Notes: generated by a model not told the origin, from the sequence alone. 64,000 nucleotides of DNA from Paenibacillus sp. W2I17 (GCF_030815985.1 NZ_JAUSXM010000001.1:3100001-3164000); one strand, 5' to 3'. Numbered from the stretch's first letter, positions 33,286-44,484 are shown. Numbers and translations: made by a program.

Positions 33286-36200
33286 TTAACCTCCAGCACG
33301 TGCAAGTTCACGCATATTCGCTTCAAACGCTGCAAGCAGCGCTGCTTCTCCAGTCAAACCTGTTGCCTGAATCCGTTCGATCTGTTCTGTCATACGTTTG
33401 AAGTCCTTCGGAATAACCCGAACGAACTGATTCAGCGCATCTTGCCAGTTATCCAGAACGCGCTGACCAACAGCACTTCCTGTATTGGCAACATGACGTT
33501 GAATCATGCCTCGCAGATCTGCACTTTCGGCCACATCTTCGATACGCTCCAAAAGAACCATTTCCAGATTACAACGTTTCAGGAATGTGCCTTCCGGATC
33601 ATACACATAGGCAATACCTCCGGACATCCCTGCTGCAAAGTTACGACCTGTATCGCCCAGTACAACGACACGTCCACCTGTCATATACTCACAACCATGG
33701 TCGCCTACACCTTCAACGACTACTTTGGCGCCCGAGTTACGTACAGCAAATCGCTCACCCGCAATACCACGGATATACGCTTCGCCGCTTGTTGCTCCGT
33801 AGAGAGCCGTGTTACCGATAATGATGTTATCTTCCGCCTCAAACGTTGCTTTCGGAGAAGGCATCACGATCAGTTTACCTCCGGACAGTCCTTTACCTAC
33901 GTAGTCATTGGAATCCCCTTCAACGGTCAAGGTCATACCTTTAGGTACAAAGGCCCCAAAGCTTTGTCCGGCAGAGCCGACAAATTTGAATTTAACCGTA
34001 TCTTCAGGCAATCCTGCGAGTCCATATTTGCGTGTGATCTCACTACCCAAAATGGTACCTACTGCACGGTTAACGTTTGTAATTGGAAGCACCGCTTCAA
34101 CCGGTTGACCGGATTCAATAGCAGACTGTGCCAGTGGCAGCAATTGTTGCATATCCAGCGTTTCTTCCAATTGGTGATTCTGATGCTGTGTGCGGTAACG
34201 TGCAGAGCCTTCCGGCATTTCAGGCACATGCAGCAATACAGACAGATCCACACCTTTTTTCTTCCAGTGATCTACGGCTTCTACCGTTTCGAGGCAATCT
34301 GTACGTCCGACCATCTCCTGAATAGTACGGAAACCAAGATCAGCCATGATCTCACGCACATCTTCAGCAACAAATCGCATGAAGTTAACCACATGAGCTG
34401 GATCACCCATATAATTTTTACGCAATTCCGGATTCTGTGTCGCTACACCAACCGGACAAGTATCCATTTGACAGACACGCATCATGATACAGCCAAGTGC
34501 AACGAGCGGTGCTGTAGAGAAACCATATTCTTCTGCTCCAAGCAAGGCTGCAATCGCCAAGTCACGACCGTTAAGCATTTTGCCGTCTGTTTCGAGGACA
34601 ACACGGTCACGCAGATTGTTCAGCATCAACGTTTGATGTGTCTCTGCAAGACCTAGTTCCCAAGGCATACCTGCGTGGCGAATCGAACCTTGCGGTGATG
34701 CACCTGTACCACCGTCATAACCGCTGACGAGGATAATATCGGCACGGCCTTTGGCTACACCAGCTGCGATGGTACCCACGCCCACTTCCGATACCAGCTT
34801 CACGTTAATCTCAGCACGCGGATTGGCATTTTTCAAGTCATAGATCAACTCTGCCAGATCTTCGATCGAGTAGATATCGTGATGCGGTGGTGGCGAGATC
34901 AGACCTACACCTGGTGTTGAACCACGGACTTCAGCAACCCAAGGATACACTTTGCGTCCTGGCAGCTGTCCGCCTTCACCTGGTTTAGCTCCCTGAGCCA
35001 TTTTAATCTGAATCTCATCGGCATTAACCAAGTAGTTGGATGTAACACCAAAACGTCCGGATGCTACCTGTTTAATCGCACTGCGACGGGAATCCCCGTT
35101 GCTATCTTTAATGAAGCGAGCCGGATCTTCTCCACCTTCACCGGTATTGGATTTACCTCCAACACGGTTCATAGCAATGGCAAGATCTTCATGCGCCTCT
35201 TTACTGATCGAACCAAAGGACATTGCACCTGTTTTGAAACGACGCATAATATCTTCTACGGATTCAACTTCTTCGAGTGGAATGGAATCTCCAACTGGTT
35301 TCAGTTTCAGCATGGAGCGAATGGTCAACAGTTGATCATTCTCACCTTGTACAAGTTTGGAATATTTTTTATACAGCTTGTAATCCCCAGTGCGTACCGC
35401 ATGTTGCAGGGTATGAATGGTTTGCGGATTAAACAGATGCTCTTCTCCGTCGTTACGCCATTGATAATCCCCACCGGAATCCAATACTTTATCGTTACCG
35501 TCTTTTTCCGTAAAGGCACGGTTATGATGTGTCAGCGCTTCGGCTGCCACTTCTTCCAACCCAATTCCACCGATACGGGAAGGTGTCCAGGTAAAGTAAC
35601 GGTCAACGAAGTCTGATTTCAGACCTACCGCTTCGAAGATTTGAGCTCCACGATACGATTGAATCGTAGAAATCCCCATTTTGGACAACACTTTAGTAAC
35701 GCCTTTGGTAGCAGCTTTAATGTAGTTTTTCACTGCTTTCTCATGCGAGATACCACGCAGCAACCCTTGCTGGATCATGTCATCCAGCGTTTCAAAGGCC
35801 AGATAAGGGTTCACCGCACTTACACCGTAACCCAGCAGCAACGCGTAGTGGTGAATATCACGCGGCTCTGCCGATTCAAGCATAATGCTGACTTTTGTTC
35901 TGGTTCCCTGGCGAATCAGATGGTGATGCAGACCTGCTACAGCAAGCAATGCAGGAATGGCAGCATTCTCTGCGTCCACACCGCGGTCAGACAGGATCAG
36001 AATGTTATGACCTTTGTCGATGACACGATCTGCAGCTTCGAAGAGCAAATCCATCGCTTTGCGAAGTCCTTCTGCTCCTTCCGCAGCGGTGAAGAAGATT
36101 GGAATCGTCATGGAGCGGAAGCCTGGGCGACGCACATGGCGAATCTTCGCAAAGTCTTCATTGGACAATACCGGTGTATCCAGACGGATCTGGCGACAAC

Positions 36201-37884
36201 TCTCCGGTTCCGGATTCAGCAAGTTGCGCTCAGGACCGATGGTTGTTGCCGTAGACGTTACAATCTCTTCACGGATTGCATCGATTGGCGGGTTGGTTAC
36301 CTGGGCGAACATCTGTTTAAAGTAGTTGTACAGACGCTGCGGACGATCCGACAGAACAGCCAGCGGTGCATCATAACCCATCGAACCCGTAGCTTCCATA
36401 CCGGTTGTTGCCATGGGCTCCAGGATTTTACGCAGTTCTTCAAATGTATAACCATATGCCAGTTGAAGCTGGGTCACGTTATCATGTTTTGGATCAGGAA
36501 GTTCCGGTGCTTCCGGCAACTCGCTCAGATCCATCAAATGCTCATCAAGCCAATCCTGATACGGATTCTCGGCTGCAATGATTGCTTTTACTTCCTCATC
36601 CGCGATAATGCGGCCTTCTTGTGTATCCACAAGCAACATCCGACCTGGACGCAGACGATCTTTGTACAGGATCTCTTCCGGCGCGATATCAAGTACCCCA
36701 ACTTCGGAGGACAGGATAATACGGTCATCCTTGGTTACATAATAACGAGCTGGACGCAAACCGTTACGGTCAAGTGTTGCACCAATTTGCAAACCATCTG
36801 TAAAGGCCATTGCTGCTGGTCCATCCCAAGGCTCCATCATCGTGCTGTGATACTCATAAAATGCTTTTTTGGCAGGGTCCATTCCCTCATCCGTGCTCCA
36901 AGGTTCAGGAACCATCATCATGGCCACGTGTGGCAGAGAACGGCCGCTCAGATACAGGAACTCCAGCGTGTTATCAAACATGGCTGTATCCGAGCCGTCC
37001 GGATTGATGACCGGTTTTACTTTCGCGATGTCGTTACCAAACAACTCGCTCTCGAACAAGGACTGTCTAGCATGCATCCAGTTCACGTTACCACGCATCG
37101 TGTTGATCTCACCGTTGTGGATCATGAAGCGATACGGGTGGGCACGTTCCCAGCTTGGGAAGGTGTTTGTACTGAAACGGGAATGCACGAGTGCAATAGC
37201 CGATTCAACAAGGTCTTGCTGCAGATCCAGATAGAACTCTCCCACCTGTTCCGTTGTCAGCATGCCTTTATATACAATTTTGCGACAAGACAAGCTTGGT
37301 AGGTAGAATGAACCGCCTTCTGCTTCATCTGCCGAATAACGAATAGCCAGCTCAGCGCGTCTGCGAATAACATACAGCTTACGCTCGAATCCAAGCTCAT
37401 CCTTCACATCTGCTGATCTTCCAATGAACACCTGACGTACATAAGGTTTCGCTGCAAGTGCAGAACGGCCAAGCATTTCATCAAAAGTAGGAACATCCCG
37501 GAAACCCAGGAACGTCTGTCCTTCTTCTTCAATAATCTTCTTAAGGCTCTCTTCATGTGCACTACGAATGGCAGGGTCTTGGGAAAGGAACAACATCCCT
37601 ACGCCATAGAAGCCCTGTTCAGGCAATGCAAAACCAAGACGTTCCGCTTCCTGTGCAAAATAGCGATGTGGAATCTGAATCAGGATACCTGCTCCGTCAC
37701 CGGAATTCGGCTCACTTCCCTGTCCTCCACGGTGCTCCATGTTACTAAGCATGGTCAGTGCCTGACTAACGATATCGTGTGAAGGTACTCCTTTGATATT
37801 GGCAACAAAACCCATTCCGCATGCGTCTTTTTCGAACTGCGGGTCATACAGACCCTGTTTTGGAGGTAATCCGATGTGTCTCAT
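33286..37884 (-). CDS. gltB: Glutamate synthase large subunit
   Basis: The ~1532-residue NADPH/ferredoxin-type enzyme converts glutamine and 2-oxoglutarate to two glutamates. The N-terminal nucleophile is Cys22 in [12 protein letters not shown], after a 21-residue propeptide typical of the family. Following domains: type II amidotransferase ([29 protein letters not shown]), central domain, FMN synthase domain ([11 protein letters not shown]), the 3Fe-4S cluster Cys in [16 protein letters not shown], and the C-terminal beta-helix. I chose ATG 37884; the open frame extends to 37938. The small subunit gltD is not adjacent, unlike in many Bacillales operons. Very long antisense open frames within it are shadows. 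Confidence 0.97.
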   Translation of the reverse strand: MRHIGLPPKQGLYDPQFEKDACGMGFVANIKGVPSHDIVSQALTMLSNMEHRGGQGSEPNSGDGAGILIQIPHRYFAQEAERLGFALPEQGFYGVGMLFLSQDPAIRSAHEESLKKIIEEEGQTFLGFRDVPTFDEMLGRSALAAKPYVRQVFIGRSADVKDELGFERKLYVIRRRAELAIRYSADEAEGGSFYLPSLSCRKIVYKGMLTTEQVGEFYLDLQQDLVESAIALVHSRFSTNTFPSWERAHPYRFMIHNGEINTMRGNVNWMHARQSLFESELFGNDIAKVKPVINPDGSDTAMFDNTLEFLYLSGRSLPHVAMMMVPEPWSTDEGMDPAKKAFYEYHSTMMEPWDGPAAMAFTDGLQIGATLDRNGLRPARYYVTKDDRIILSSEVGVLDIAPEEILYKDRLRPGRMLLVDTQEGRIIADEEVKAIIAAENPYQDWLDEHLMDLSELPEAPELPDPKHDNVTQLQLAYGYTFEELRKILEPMATTGMEATGSMGYDAPLAVLSDRPQRLYNYFKQMFAQVTNPPIDAIREEIVTSTATTIGPERNLLNPEPESCRQIRLDTPVLSNEDFAKIRHVRRPGFRSMTIPIFFTAAEGAEGLRKAMDLLFEAADRVIDKGHNILILSDRGVDAENAAIPALLAVAGLHHHLIRQGTRTKVSIMLESAEPRDIHHYALLLGYGVSAVNPYLAFETLDDMIQQGLLRGISHEKAVKNYIKAATKGVTKVLSKMGISTIQSYRGAQIFEAVGLKSDFVDRYFTWTPSRIGGIGLEEVAAEALTHHNRAFTEKDGNDKVLDSGGDYQWRNDGEEHLFNPQTIHTLQHAVRTGDYKLYKKYSKLVQGENDQLLTIRSMLKLKPVGDSIPLEEVESVEDIMRRFKTGAMSFGSISKEAHEDLAIAMNRVGGKSNTGEGGEDPARFIKDSNGDSRRSAIKQVASGRFGVTSNYLVNADEIQIKMAQGAKPGEGGQLPGRKVYPWVAEVRGSTPGVGLISPPPHHDIYSIEDLAELIYDLKNANPRAEINVKLVSEVGVGTIAAGVAKGRADIILVSGYDGGTGASPQGSIRHAGMPWELGLAETHQTLMLNNLRDRVVLETDGKMLNGRDLAIAALLGAEEYGFSTAPLVALGCIMMRVCQMDTCPVGVATQNPELRKNYMGDPAHVVNFMRFVAEDVREIMADLGFRTIQEMVGRTDCLETVEAVDHWKKKGVDLSVLLHVPEMPEGSARYRTQHQNHQLEETLDMQQLLPLAQSAIESGQPVEAVLPITNVNRAVGTILGSEITRKYGLAGLPEDTVKFKFVGSAGQSFGAFVPKGMTLTVEGDSNDYVGKGLSGGKLIVMPSPKATFEAEDNIIIGNTALYGATSGEAYIRGIAGERFAVRNSGAKVVVEGVGDHGCEYMTGGRVVVLGDTGRNFAAGMSGGIAYVYDPEGTFLKRCNLEMVLLERIEDVAESADLRGMIQRHVANTGSAVGQRVLDNWQDALNQFVRVIPKDFKRMTEQIERIQATGLTGEAALLAAFEANMRELARAGG

Positions 37885-38556
37885 GGAACGCAACCTTTCT
37901 ATAATGAAGTATTTCGGAAAGATCAAGAACATAGGCAACAGGCAACAATGAAACGGGAGGAGCTGGCCTTTCGCTTGCGATAGAGCCTGCTAGATAGAAG
38001 AGGTGACAGCATGAGACTGTCAAAAATAATGCCTGCTATTGGGCAGAAGCCATTGTAATGAGATGAGCTGATCCGGACGATCCGGCAAACAGCCTGTATA
38101 AATCAACACGCAGCCGCTGGCACGGCTACTGAAATGGAGCGACGTTTTTTTGATATAGTTCTATTATTTTAACACCGACCTAACATCAGCGCAATTTAAA
38201 CTTTTTAATACCTCTGATAAGAAATGTTTTGCAGTACAGCTTTACAGTAGTGACGTTTAAATTCATCTCTTTTTCGAATAATTATACACTTTTTATGCCA
38301 GAGTACAACTGAATTAAATTGCTGACAGAAGAAAATCATTCCATGTGCAGCCTGCGTTTATCCATAATTCCACCAAATTTTCACTGCTTAAGCCAGCGAA
38401 ACTTTACTTCTCTATGCATTTGTATACAAAATAGCCTGCAACCCCTTTTTGGGGCCACAGGCTATTTGCACTATTTGACTACTATATTGCATAATTTCAC
38501 TACAAGAAAATAAAGTTTTTTTCAAAAATATGACCCTGCTGAAGATCAGGTTCGAC
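37885..38556. other. Long upstream region of gltB and 3' flank of yhgE
   Basis: The 672-base spacer includes the gltB promoter region (AT-rich around 38150-38310), a weak TGACAG/CTGTCA inverted repeat (38004-38022), and the yhgE terminator (38429-38467). I looked for a T-box or known amino-acid leader upstream of gltB and saw none. No gene was recognised here. Confidence 0.45.
38429..38467 (-). terminator. Terminator of the YhgE/Pip gene
   Basis: AAATAGCCTG (38429-38438) pairs perfectly with CAGGCTATTT (38458-38467), with an inner CCCC/GGGG. On the minus strand U-rich sequence follows. A/T flanks make it potentially bidirectional. Confidence 0.8.
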
Positions 38557-40839
38557 TTATGCCGTCACAACTTGACCAGAATCAGCCTGTTCGACTTCTT
38601 TTTTCGGACGTCTGCCATTCCAGAGGAAGTAAGCAAGCGTCAGCAGAATGGATACCCCTGCATAGATGCTAAGAATACCTGCCTGATGCCACATCACATC
38701 CAGATTACCACTCGATACAACGGCTTTGAAGCCCATAATGCTGTGTGTCATTGGCAACCAAGGGCTAAATGCTTGAAGCCATGATGGTATCAGTTCTACC
38801 GGGAAGGTTCCTGCACTAGCCGCAAGCTGGAAGACCAGAAGCAGAATGACAACATAACGTCCAGGCAGATCCAGCCAGGTTACAAGTGCCTGAACAATCA
38901 ACATGAAGGTCAGCCCCGTAATAATGGTAAACAGGTAGAACAACCCTACGCTGTGCGTCTCCAGTCCAAGACCATATAACATGAAACTTGCCACAATAAC
39001 CGATTGGAAAATGCTCACGGAGCCAAATACCAGTGTCCGGCTGACAAAACGATTCCAGCCTGTTGCACCAGGTACGGACGTTTCCCGCATTTTCAATACA
39101 ATCGTGGAAATCAACGATCCCACAAACAGACCGATCGACAGGAAGAACGGTGTCAATCCTGTACCATAATTGCTTACGTTCTCTGCTGTGTTCTCCGAGG
39201 AGTTTACAGGTTCAGCGAACATGTTCACCACATCATCCGTTTTCTTAACTTCGGATGTTTTCTGAGCGGCATCATTCAGCTTGGTTGCCAGTTCACTTGA
39301 GCCATCTTTTAGCTCGGTAAGACCGTCAGCCAGTTTGCCCGCGCCATCACCCAGTTGCTTGGAACCATCGGTTAGTGAATTAACGCCACCACTTAGTTTA
39401 CCTACACCCGTTTGCAAAGCTGTTGTCCCTGAGCCCAGCTGCTTGGCACCATCTGCAAGCAATGTACCGCCACTTGCAGCATCACCCAATTTGCCACTGA
39501 ACTGCTTCAGACCATCGGAGAGCTGTGCTCCTCCTTGCTTAAGCTGCCCGGCACCAGCCAGCAATTGCTGCTGACCATCCACCAGTTGGTTCGCACCAGC
39601 AAGAAGTTGCTCCTGACCTCCATGAAGCTCGGCTGCACCCGCAGCCAGCTGCTGGTTACCCTGATGCAGTTGATCTGCACCCTGTGCAAGTTTCTGCTCG
39701 CTTTCATGCAGTTGTGCACTGCCGTCAGCGACAGCCTCACTTGCCGCAAGCAGTTTCTGTACATCCGCATTTTCGGCCAGTTCGGGGTTTGATGCAGCAA
39801 GCTGTTTCAATCCGGCGGCTACACCCTGTGCTCCATCAGCCACCTTGGAACTGCCATCTACAGCCGATTGCAGGCCTGTTGCCAGTGTACCGCTGCCCTG
39901 AACGGCACTTTGCAGACCATCGGACAGCTTCGCACTGCCCTGTTCTGACGATTTCAGGCCAGCCTGCAACTTACTTGTGCCATCCAGTGAAGACTGGAGT
40001 CCGGTTTCCAACTTCGCACTGCCATCCTTCAACTGATCTGCTCCGCTCTGAAGCTGGCTCGAAGCAGCTGCCTGAAGTTGTTGCAGACCCGATACAAGAT
40101 TCGATGTTCCACTTTCAAGCTTGGTTGCCCCTGTATGCAGCGCGTTAACACCATCACTTAATGGAGAAAGTCCTTCCTGAAGTTCAAGCGTTCCGGATGC
40201 AAGCTTCGCCAGGTTATCCTTGAGCTTAACCGCACCATCATCCAGTTTGCCTGCACCCGTATTCAGTTCACCAGCCCCGTCGCCTGCCTCAGCCAAGCCA
40301 TCCGATACTTCGGAGAACTTGTCGAGCAATGTCTCTGCATAGGATTCCGTTACTTTGGCTGAAACTTTTGCTTTCAGGTCCTTAATAGCGGTCTTACCGA
40401 TCTGCGCACCGACAAAGCTGTAATTGCCATTCGGTTCATAGATCAAATCAGCCGGCTCCGGCTTGTCATCGAGCAATGTTGTTGCTTGGGATGAGAAGTT
40501 CTCCGGAATCGTAATTTGCATATAATATTTGTCATTACTCATGCCTTCTTTGGCTTGACTGGCACTGACAAAATCCCATTTGAAATCGGCATTTTTCTTC
40601 AGCTCATCCACCAGATCACTACCTACATGGAGGGATTTGCCCTCCAGCTCAGCGCCTTTGTCCAGATTGACAACGGCAACCGGCATCTCATCCACATGAC
40701 CATACGGGTCCCAATAGGCCGCCAGATAGATGCCACTATACAGGATCGGTATAAACATAATTGCAATAACAGGGATCAACACCTTCGGGTTTCTCACGGC
40801 CGATCCCACATCCTTGAAAAACACGGATAAAGATTTCAT
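38557..40839 (-). CDS. YhgE/Pip-domain membrane fibre protein
   Basis: The 760-residue protein has a first transmembrane helix (~residues 16-36, VLIPVIAIMFIPILYSGIYLA), a conserved N-terminal Pip domain (AYWDPYGHVDEMPVAVVN), a long extracellular repeat region at ~185-530 and a C-terminal ABC-2-like block of five helices (FFLSIGLFVGSLISTIVL and following). The central region is built from 7-residue-like repeats of L-x-x-G-x-x-x-L (SGTLELQEGLSPLSDGVNAL and many more). ATG 40839 has AAGGGGAG upstream. Related proteins include YueB of B. subtilis and L. lactis Pip, phage receptors. A TetR gene just upstream probably regulates it. Confidence 0.9.
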   Translation of the reverse strand: MKSLSVFFKDVGSAVRNPKVLIPVIAIMFIPILYSGIYLAAYWDPYGHVDEMPVAVVNLDKGAELEGKSLHVGSDLVDELKKNADFKWDFVSASQAKEGMSNDKYYMQITIPENFSSQATTLLDDKPEPADLIYEPNGNYSFVGAQIGKTAIKDLKAKVSAKVTESYAETLLDKFSEVSDGLAEAGDGAGELNTGAGKLDDGAVKLKDNLAKLASGTLELQEGLSPLSDGVNALHTGATKLESGTSNLVSGLQQLQAAASSQLQSGADQLKDGSAKLETGLQSSLDGTSKLQAGLKSSEQGSAKLSDGLQSAVQGSGTLATGLQSAVDGSSKVADGAQGVAAGLKQLAASNPELAENADVQKLLAASEAVADGSAQLHESEQKLAQGADQLHQGNQQLAAGAAELHGGQEQLLAGANQLVDGQQQLLAGAGQLKQGGAQLSDGLKQFSGKLGDAASGGTLLADGAKQLGSGTTALQTGVGKLSGGVNSLTDGSKQLGDGAGKLADGLTELKDGSSELATKLNDAAQKTSEVKKTDDVVNMFAEPVNSSENTAENVSNYGTGLTPFFLSIGLFVGSLISTIVLKMRETSVPGATGWNRFVSRTLVFGSVSIFQSVIVASFMLYGLGLETHSVGLFYLFTIITGLTFMLIVQALVTWLDLPGRYVVILLLVFQLAASAGTFPVELIPSWLQAFSPWLPMTHSIMGFKAVVSSGNLDVMWHQAGILSIYAGVSILLTLAYFLWNGRRPKKEVEQADSGQVVTA

Positions 40840-40930
40840 GTCATTTTCTCCCCTTAATCTCTCTGCTCCATGAGCAGGAATAACCATAATGAAATACAAT
40901 GTCGCATTCCAGAAAACATACTGAAACACG

Positions 40931-40959
40931 AAGTGACCACTTTCCTCAAACGGTCACTT
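40931..40959 (-). promoter_or_regulatory. Inverted repeat upstream of yhgE/pip, candidate TetR operator
   Basis: AAGTGACC (40931-40938) and GGTCACTT (40952-40959) form a perfect 8-bp inverted repeat with a 13-base spacer, about 100 bases before the yhgE start. TGACC/GGTCA half-sites recur upstream of the neighbouring TetR gene. Confidence 0.5.
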
Positions 40960-41043
40960 TAGGACAAAAAAACAACCTGTCTTCCGACAAGCCTCCCTGC
41001 TTGATACGTGAAAATCCATATATTATAGTAGATTAAATTCGGA

Positions 41044-41625
41044 TTACGTTATAGCAGCAATTCCTTCCATTAAGAAAAGGCGAAAGTAAGTCTTGATTTC
41101 CTCTTTGCTCAGCGGTTGATGTTGTTTGCTCCAGTCTGAGGTGAGTGCAATGTACAGGCGAATCATCATAAATGCGACAACTTGTGGATCACAATCTCGA
41201 ATCTCTCCATTGTCTTTTGCTTTCTCAAGCTCCTTAGCCAGAAAGTCGGAGATTACTTTCTCCACCTTGTCCAAACCTTCCTTGGCCTGCAGCGTTCCAA
41301 AGTCCTTCAGCTCCTGAGATAACTTAACGAGCAGGTCGTGATCACGACGAAACTCTAACAAGGCATCCAGTACCCGAAACAGATTATCGAAAAATGCACT
41401 TTCCAGATGTACTTCACGATGCGCGATGTTTTTCATTTCCTGAATCACTTCTACCAGGATCTGATCAAACAACTGTTCCTTATTGGTGAAAAACGTATAG
41501 ATCGTTCCTTTGCCAACGTTCGCAATCTTGGCGACCTGATCCATCGTCGTTGCTTTGTATCCAAACATGGCAAACGACTGGGCTGCTGCATGAATAACCT
41601 GCTGTCTCCTGTCAATCGGAGCCAT
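41044..41625 (-). CDS. TetR/AcrR family regulator
   Basis: The 193-residue protein has an N-terminal helix-turn-helix (RQQVIHAAAQSFAMFGYKATTMDQVAKIANVGKGTIYTFFTNKEQLF, residues ~8-52) and a variable C-terminal ligand domain. ATG 41625 follows AAAGGAGGG. It ends ~205 bases upstream of yhgE on the same strand. TetR_N regulators beside yhgE/pip occur in other Bacillales and usually repress it, as the shared half-sites here suggest. Ligand unknown. Confidence 0.92.
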   Translation of the reverse strand: MAPIDRRQQVIHAAAQSFAMFGYKATTMDQVAKIANVGKGTIYTFFTNKEQLFDQILVEVIQEMKNIAHREVHLESAFFDNLFRVLDALLEFRRDHDLLVKLSQELKDFGTLQAKEGLDKVEKVISDFLAKELEKAKDNGEIRDCDPQVVAFMMIRLYIALTSDWSKQHQPLSKEEIKTYFRLFLMEGIAAIT

Positions 41626-42007
41626 CGTATCCCTCCTTTAATCACATTCATTGTTCAATCGCTCTACATAAATGACCAAAAATACAATTCAGTCATTCGG
41701 TCAAAAACTACAATACCACCTTCGAAAACAGATTGCAACCCTAACATTTTAAAAATTGTGTTAATATTTTTTAACCTAAATGCAGTGGAAACTCCTTCTG
41801 TCGTCGTCTATAGTGTAAGATGACTCAGATAATACGTGTATATAATGAAGTTTAAGTTGTCTCATTGTAAGATATATGGTGTAAATATTTATAGAAGAAA
41901 CATGATTTTGTGCTTCAATGTATATTCTTGTAGTAACGCATTCCATAGCTAGAATAAACAATGAATATCTTCATTTTGAATTAAAACTTATGAATAAAGG
42001 TGAACTC
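41626..42007. other. Divergent intergenic region, tetR / glycolipid synthase
   Basis: The 382-base region is AT-rich. It holds the TGACC/GGTCA site of the TetR gene (41673-41703) and, at 41841-41846, a TATAAT that could be the -10 of the plus-strand gene without a clear -35. No gene or RNA was recognised. Confidence 0.45.
41673..41703 (-). promoter_or_regulatory. Candidate autoregulatory TetR operator
   Basis: TGACC at 41673-41677 and GGTCA at 41699-41703 flank a central GTCA (41692-41695) that with the first half-site gives TGAC-N15-GTCA. On the tetR strand the site reads TGACCGAATGACTGAAT, a composition common for Gram-positive TetR operators. It lies about 50-80 bases before the tetR start. 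Confidence 0.5.
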
Positions 42008-43222
42008 ATGCGAAAACCAAGAGTGCTCTTATTATCGGAAGGTTTCGGTACCGGTCACACTCAGGCCGCTCATGCGCTGGCACATGGCATCAAAAAAGTC
42101 AGTCCACATGTTCACAGTCGTGTCATTGAACTAGGCAAATTTTTGAACCCAACGGTAGCTCCACTAATTTTCTCTGCATATCGAAAGACACTATCGGTTC
42201 AACCCAAACTGGTCAGCCTGTTGTACCGCACACAGTACAATAAATCATTAAATGGTTTTACCAAGCTGGCGTTGCACCGAATTTTCTATACACAGACGGC
42301 ACAGGTCGTATCCCAACTGAAACCCGATGCGGTGATCTGTACCCATCCTTTTCCGAATGCTGTTATCTCCCGGCTCAAACGCCAGGGTCTGAATATCCCG
42401 CTCTATACGGTTGTGACGGATTATGACGTGCACGGAACATGGATTAATCCGGAAGTGAACAAATATCTGGTCTCTACCCCTCAGGTCAAAGCATTGCTTG
42501 AGATTCGGGGTGTCGATCCCTCCCATATTCAGATCACGGGAATCCCTGTGCATCCAGACTTCTGGGAAGCAGGAGATAAGGTGAAGCTACGGGAAGAGAT
42601 GGGGCTTCAGAACATGCCTACGGCGCTGCTTATGGGTGGTGGATGGGGACTTTCGTTTGATGAGGACCATATGAAAGCTCTCACGTCATGGGCAGATCGT
42701 GTTCAATTGGTCTTTTGTCTAGGAAGCAATGAAAAAATGATTGCAAAAATGAAGGAAATGCCTTGCTTCCAGCATCCGAATATTCGTATTCTGGGATACA
42801 CACGGGAAGTAAGCAAACTGATGGATGTATCCGATGTACTGATTACGAAGCCAGGTGGCATGACATGCACCGAAGCGCTGGCCAAGGGTCTACCTATGTT
42901 GTTCATTCCTCCGATTGCAGGTCAAGAGGAAGAGAACTGTGAATACTTTGTACAAGCCGGATATGGCCAGGTCATTCACTCTGCCGACGTGATTACCAAT
43001 CGTTTCAGACAACTAGTTGAGCAGGCATCTACTCAAACTGAAAGCCCGCTGAACGTAGCGCATATTTCAGGTAACCATTCGGTCTATGATCCGAAGTGCT
43101 GTGCTCAAGCTGTTCATGACTTATTGTTCCCGACTACAGCCGAAGTCACAACAACCTCCGTGGAGCGCTTCACAGCCGGAATTGCTACCACGTCCTTGTC
43201 AGGTACCAGAATACCATTCTGA
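42008..43222 (+). CDS. UgtP-like processive diacylglycerol glycosyltransferase (MGDG synthase family)
   Basis: The 404-residue GT28 enzyme resembles B. subtilis UgtP/YpfP: N-domain RVLLLSEGFGTGHTQAAHALAHGI and THPFPNAVISRLKRQG, C-domain ILGYTREVSKLMDVSDVLITKPGGMTCTEALAKGLPMLFIPPIAGQEEEN, the donor-binding region. It makes glucosyl-diacylglycerol, the usual lipoteichoic acid anchor and membrane glycolipid. I chose ATG 42008, 7 bases after AAAGGTG, over earlier in-frame ATGs at 41990 and 41918. Strong terminator follows. The exact product (Glc or Gal, processivity) cannot be inferred. Confidence 0.88.
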   Translation: MRKPRVLLLSEGFGTGHTQAAHALAHGIKKVSPHVHSRVIELGKFLNPTVAPLIFSAYRKTLSVQPKLVSLLYRTQYNKSLNGFTKLALHRIFYTQTAQVVSQLKPDAVICTHPFPNAVISRLKRQGLNIPLYTVVTDYDVHGTWINPEVNKYLVSTPQVKALLEIRGVDPSHIQITGIPVHPDFWEAGDKVKLREEMGLQNMPTALLMGGGWGLSFDEDHMKALTSWADRVQLVFCLGSNEKMIAKMKEMPCFQHPNIRILGYTREVSKLMDVSDVLITKPGGMTCTEALAKGLPMLFIPPIAGQEEENCEYFVQAGYGQVIHSADVITNRFRQLVEQASTQTESPLNVAHISGNHSVYDPKCCAQAVHDLLFPTTAEVTTTSVERFTAGIATTSLSGTRIPF

Positions 43223-43292
43223 TGCCTCTGGGGGCCTATAGAACAGCTCTCACGAGGTGTTATAGGGGACAAGACAATTGCTCACGATATAC

Positions 43293-43334
43293 AAAGAAGG
43301 TTCCCTTCCAAATTTTTGGAAGGGAACCTTCTTT
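43293..43334 (+). terminator. Strong terminator after the glycolipid synthase
   Basis: AAAGAAGGTTCCCTTCCAAA (43293-43312) pairs almost perfectly with its complement ending at 43334, followed by T-rich sequence. Confidence 0.9.
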
Positions 43335-43496
43335 TATTTTCACTAATTCCACCGTATGATTTGGTAGAAAAAAGGGTAATTTAGAGTATAACGATATTTT
43401 AAATAACGAAATAAAACTACGATTCAGGCTTTTTCTAGGGCCGTGTGATGCACACACAGTTAACTACCCTGCCTGTTTGCAGAATTTACGGGTCGA

Positions 43497-44354
43497 TTAC
43501 TTGTAAAAAGTATGATGACCGATCGTTTTTACTTTTTTCTGCGAGCGAGCAACTGTCAGATCGTCGGCAAGCGTCAATGATAAGAAATAATACGTATCAT
43601 CGGCAACTTCCTTCTTCCCGTTCAACGCAGCATTCACTGCTTTGATGCTGTCCTCGTTGGGAACCACACGTTTCATACGTCCGTTCGCTACAGGACTAAA
43701 CTGGGATTTCTGATAGATGACCTTGTAAATGGTATCGGGAAAATTGGCTGACCGCAGCCGGTTTAAGACAACATTGGCAACTGCCACTTTGCCTTCGTAC
43801 GGTTCACCTTCCGCTTCTGCCATGACGATTTTTTGCAGCAGATGCAGTTCTTTATCGGACACACTGTATGACCAGGTTGCAAGTTTCGAGTCTTCCTGGT
43901 TCAGAAGTTTGGTCCGTGTAAAGTATAGTTTTTGGGGGGGAGTTGTTACAGCAGCGACTTCTTTGGCACGTTTCACTTTGGCCAATTTCAGTGCAGCTTC
44001 TTTTTTGGCTTTGGCCGCAGCTACCGCTCTAGCTTTGTTCTTGGCCTTGGCTTCTTGCAGTTCCTGCTCTTCTTGAGCAGTCGTAAGCCAGTTCTTCGCT
44101 GGCAGAGATTCAGTCCACGCTACGGTTTGGGCAGACAGATTAGAAGACAGACTTGTCCCATCTTCCATCATGCGCCTCTCTTCTTGCGTAGATGTTTGGT
44201 TATTTTGCACAGAAGCCGCAAGTTCGGTCATCTGTTTACTTTCACTAGCTTCATTCCACTTCCCCGTCGCCTGAACGACATTTACCCCCACTATACATAC
44301 AAGCAGCACTGATAACATCGGTGCTACCCAACGATTTTTGCTTATAATGTTCAT
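43497..44354 (-). CDS. SleB-type cell wall hydrolase (Hydrolase_2 domain)
   Basis: The 285-residue precursor has an N-terminal signal-anchor (VAPMLSVLLVCIVGVNVVQATG), an Ala/Lys-rich coiled linker (~85-125; KAKNKARAVAAAKAKKEAALKLAKVKRAKE) and the C-terminal Hydrolase_2/SleB domain from ~165. Catalytic Glu lies in IVMAEAEGEPYEGKVAVANVVLNR, with SQFSPVANG and DDTYYFLSL. It lacks a PG_binding_1 domain. It probably acts as lytic transglycosylase/amidase-like wall enzyme, not necessarily in spore germination. AGGAGG lies before ATG 44354. Monocistronic. Confidence 0.88.
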   Translation of the reverse strand: MNIISKNRWVAPMLSVLLVCIVGVNVVQATGKWNEASESKQMTELAASVQNNQTSTQEERRMMEDGTSLSSNLSAQTVAWTESLPAKNWLTTAQEEQELQEAKAKNKARAVAAAKAKKEAALKLAKVKRAKEVAAVTTPPQKLYFTRTKLLNQEDSKLATWSYSVSDKELHLLQKIVMAEAEGEPYEGKVAVANVVLNRLRSANFPDTIYKVIYQKSQFSPVANGRMKRVVPNEDSIKAVNAALNGKKEVADDTYYFLSLTLADDLTVARSQKKVKTIGHHTFYK

Positions 44355-44484
44355 TCGAAGATTCCTCCTGTCGAAACAATTCCCTTAACTAAGTAACCCA
44401 AAAAAAAGAATTTGAATAACGTTGGCTAATATTACATAGGGATAAACGTTATGTCAATGTGATTTTATGGCATAAAAATGATTA

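Noticed and set aside
33442..37302. Very long plus-strand open frames (404 and 553 codons) opposite gltB
   Set aside because: They are antisense shadows of gltB caused by codon bias; composition (His/Cys/Arg-rich) is unlike real proteins and gltB motifs are complete.
37885..38160. T-box or amino-acid riboswitch upstream of gltB
   Set aside because: No T-box sequence, terminator/antiterminator pair or other known aptamer signature could be seen on the transcribed strand.
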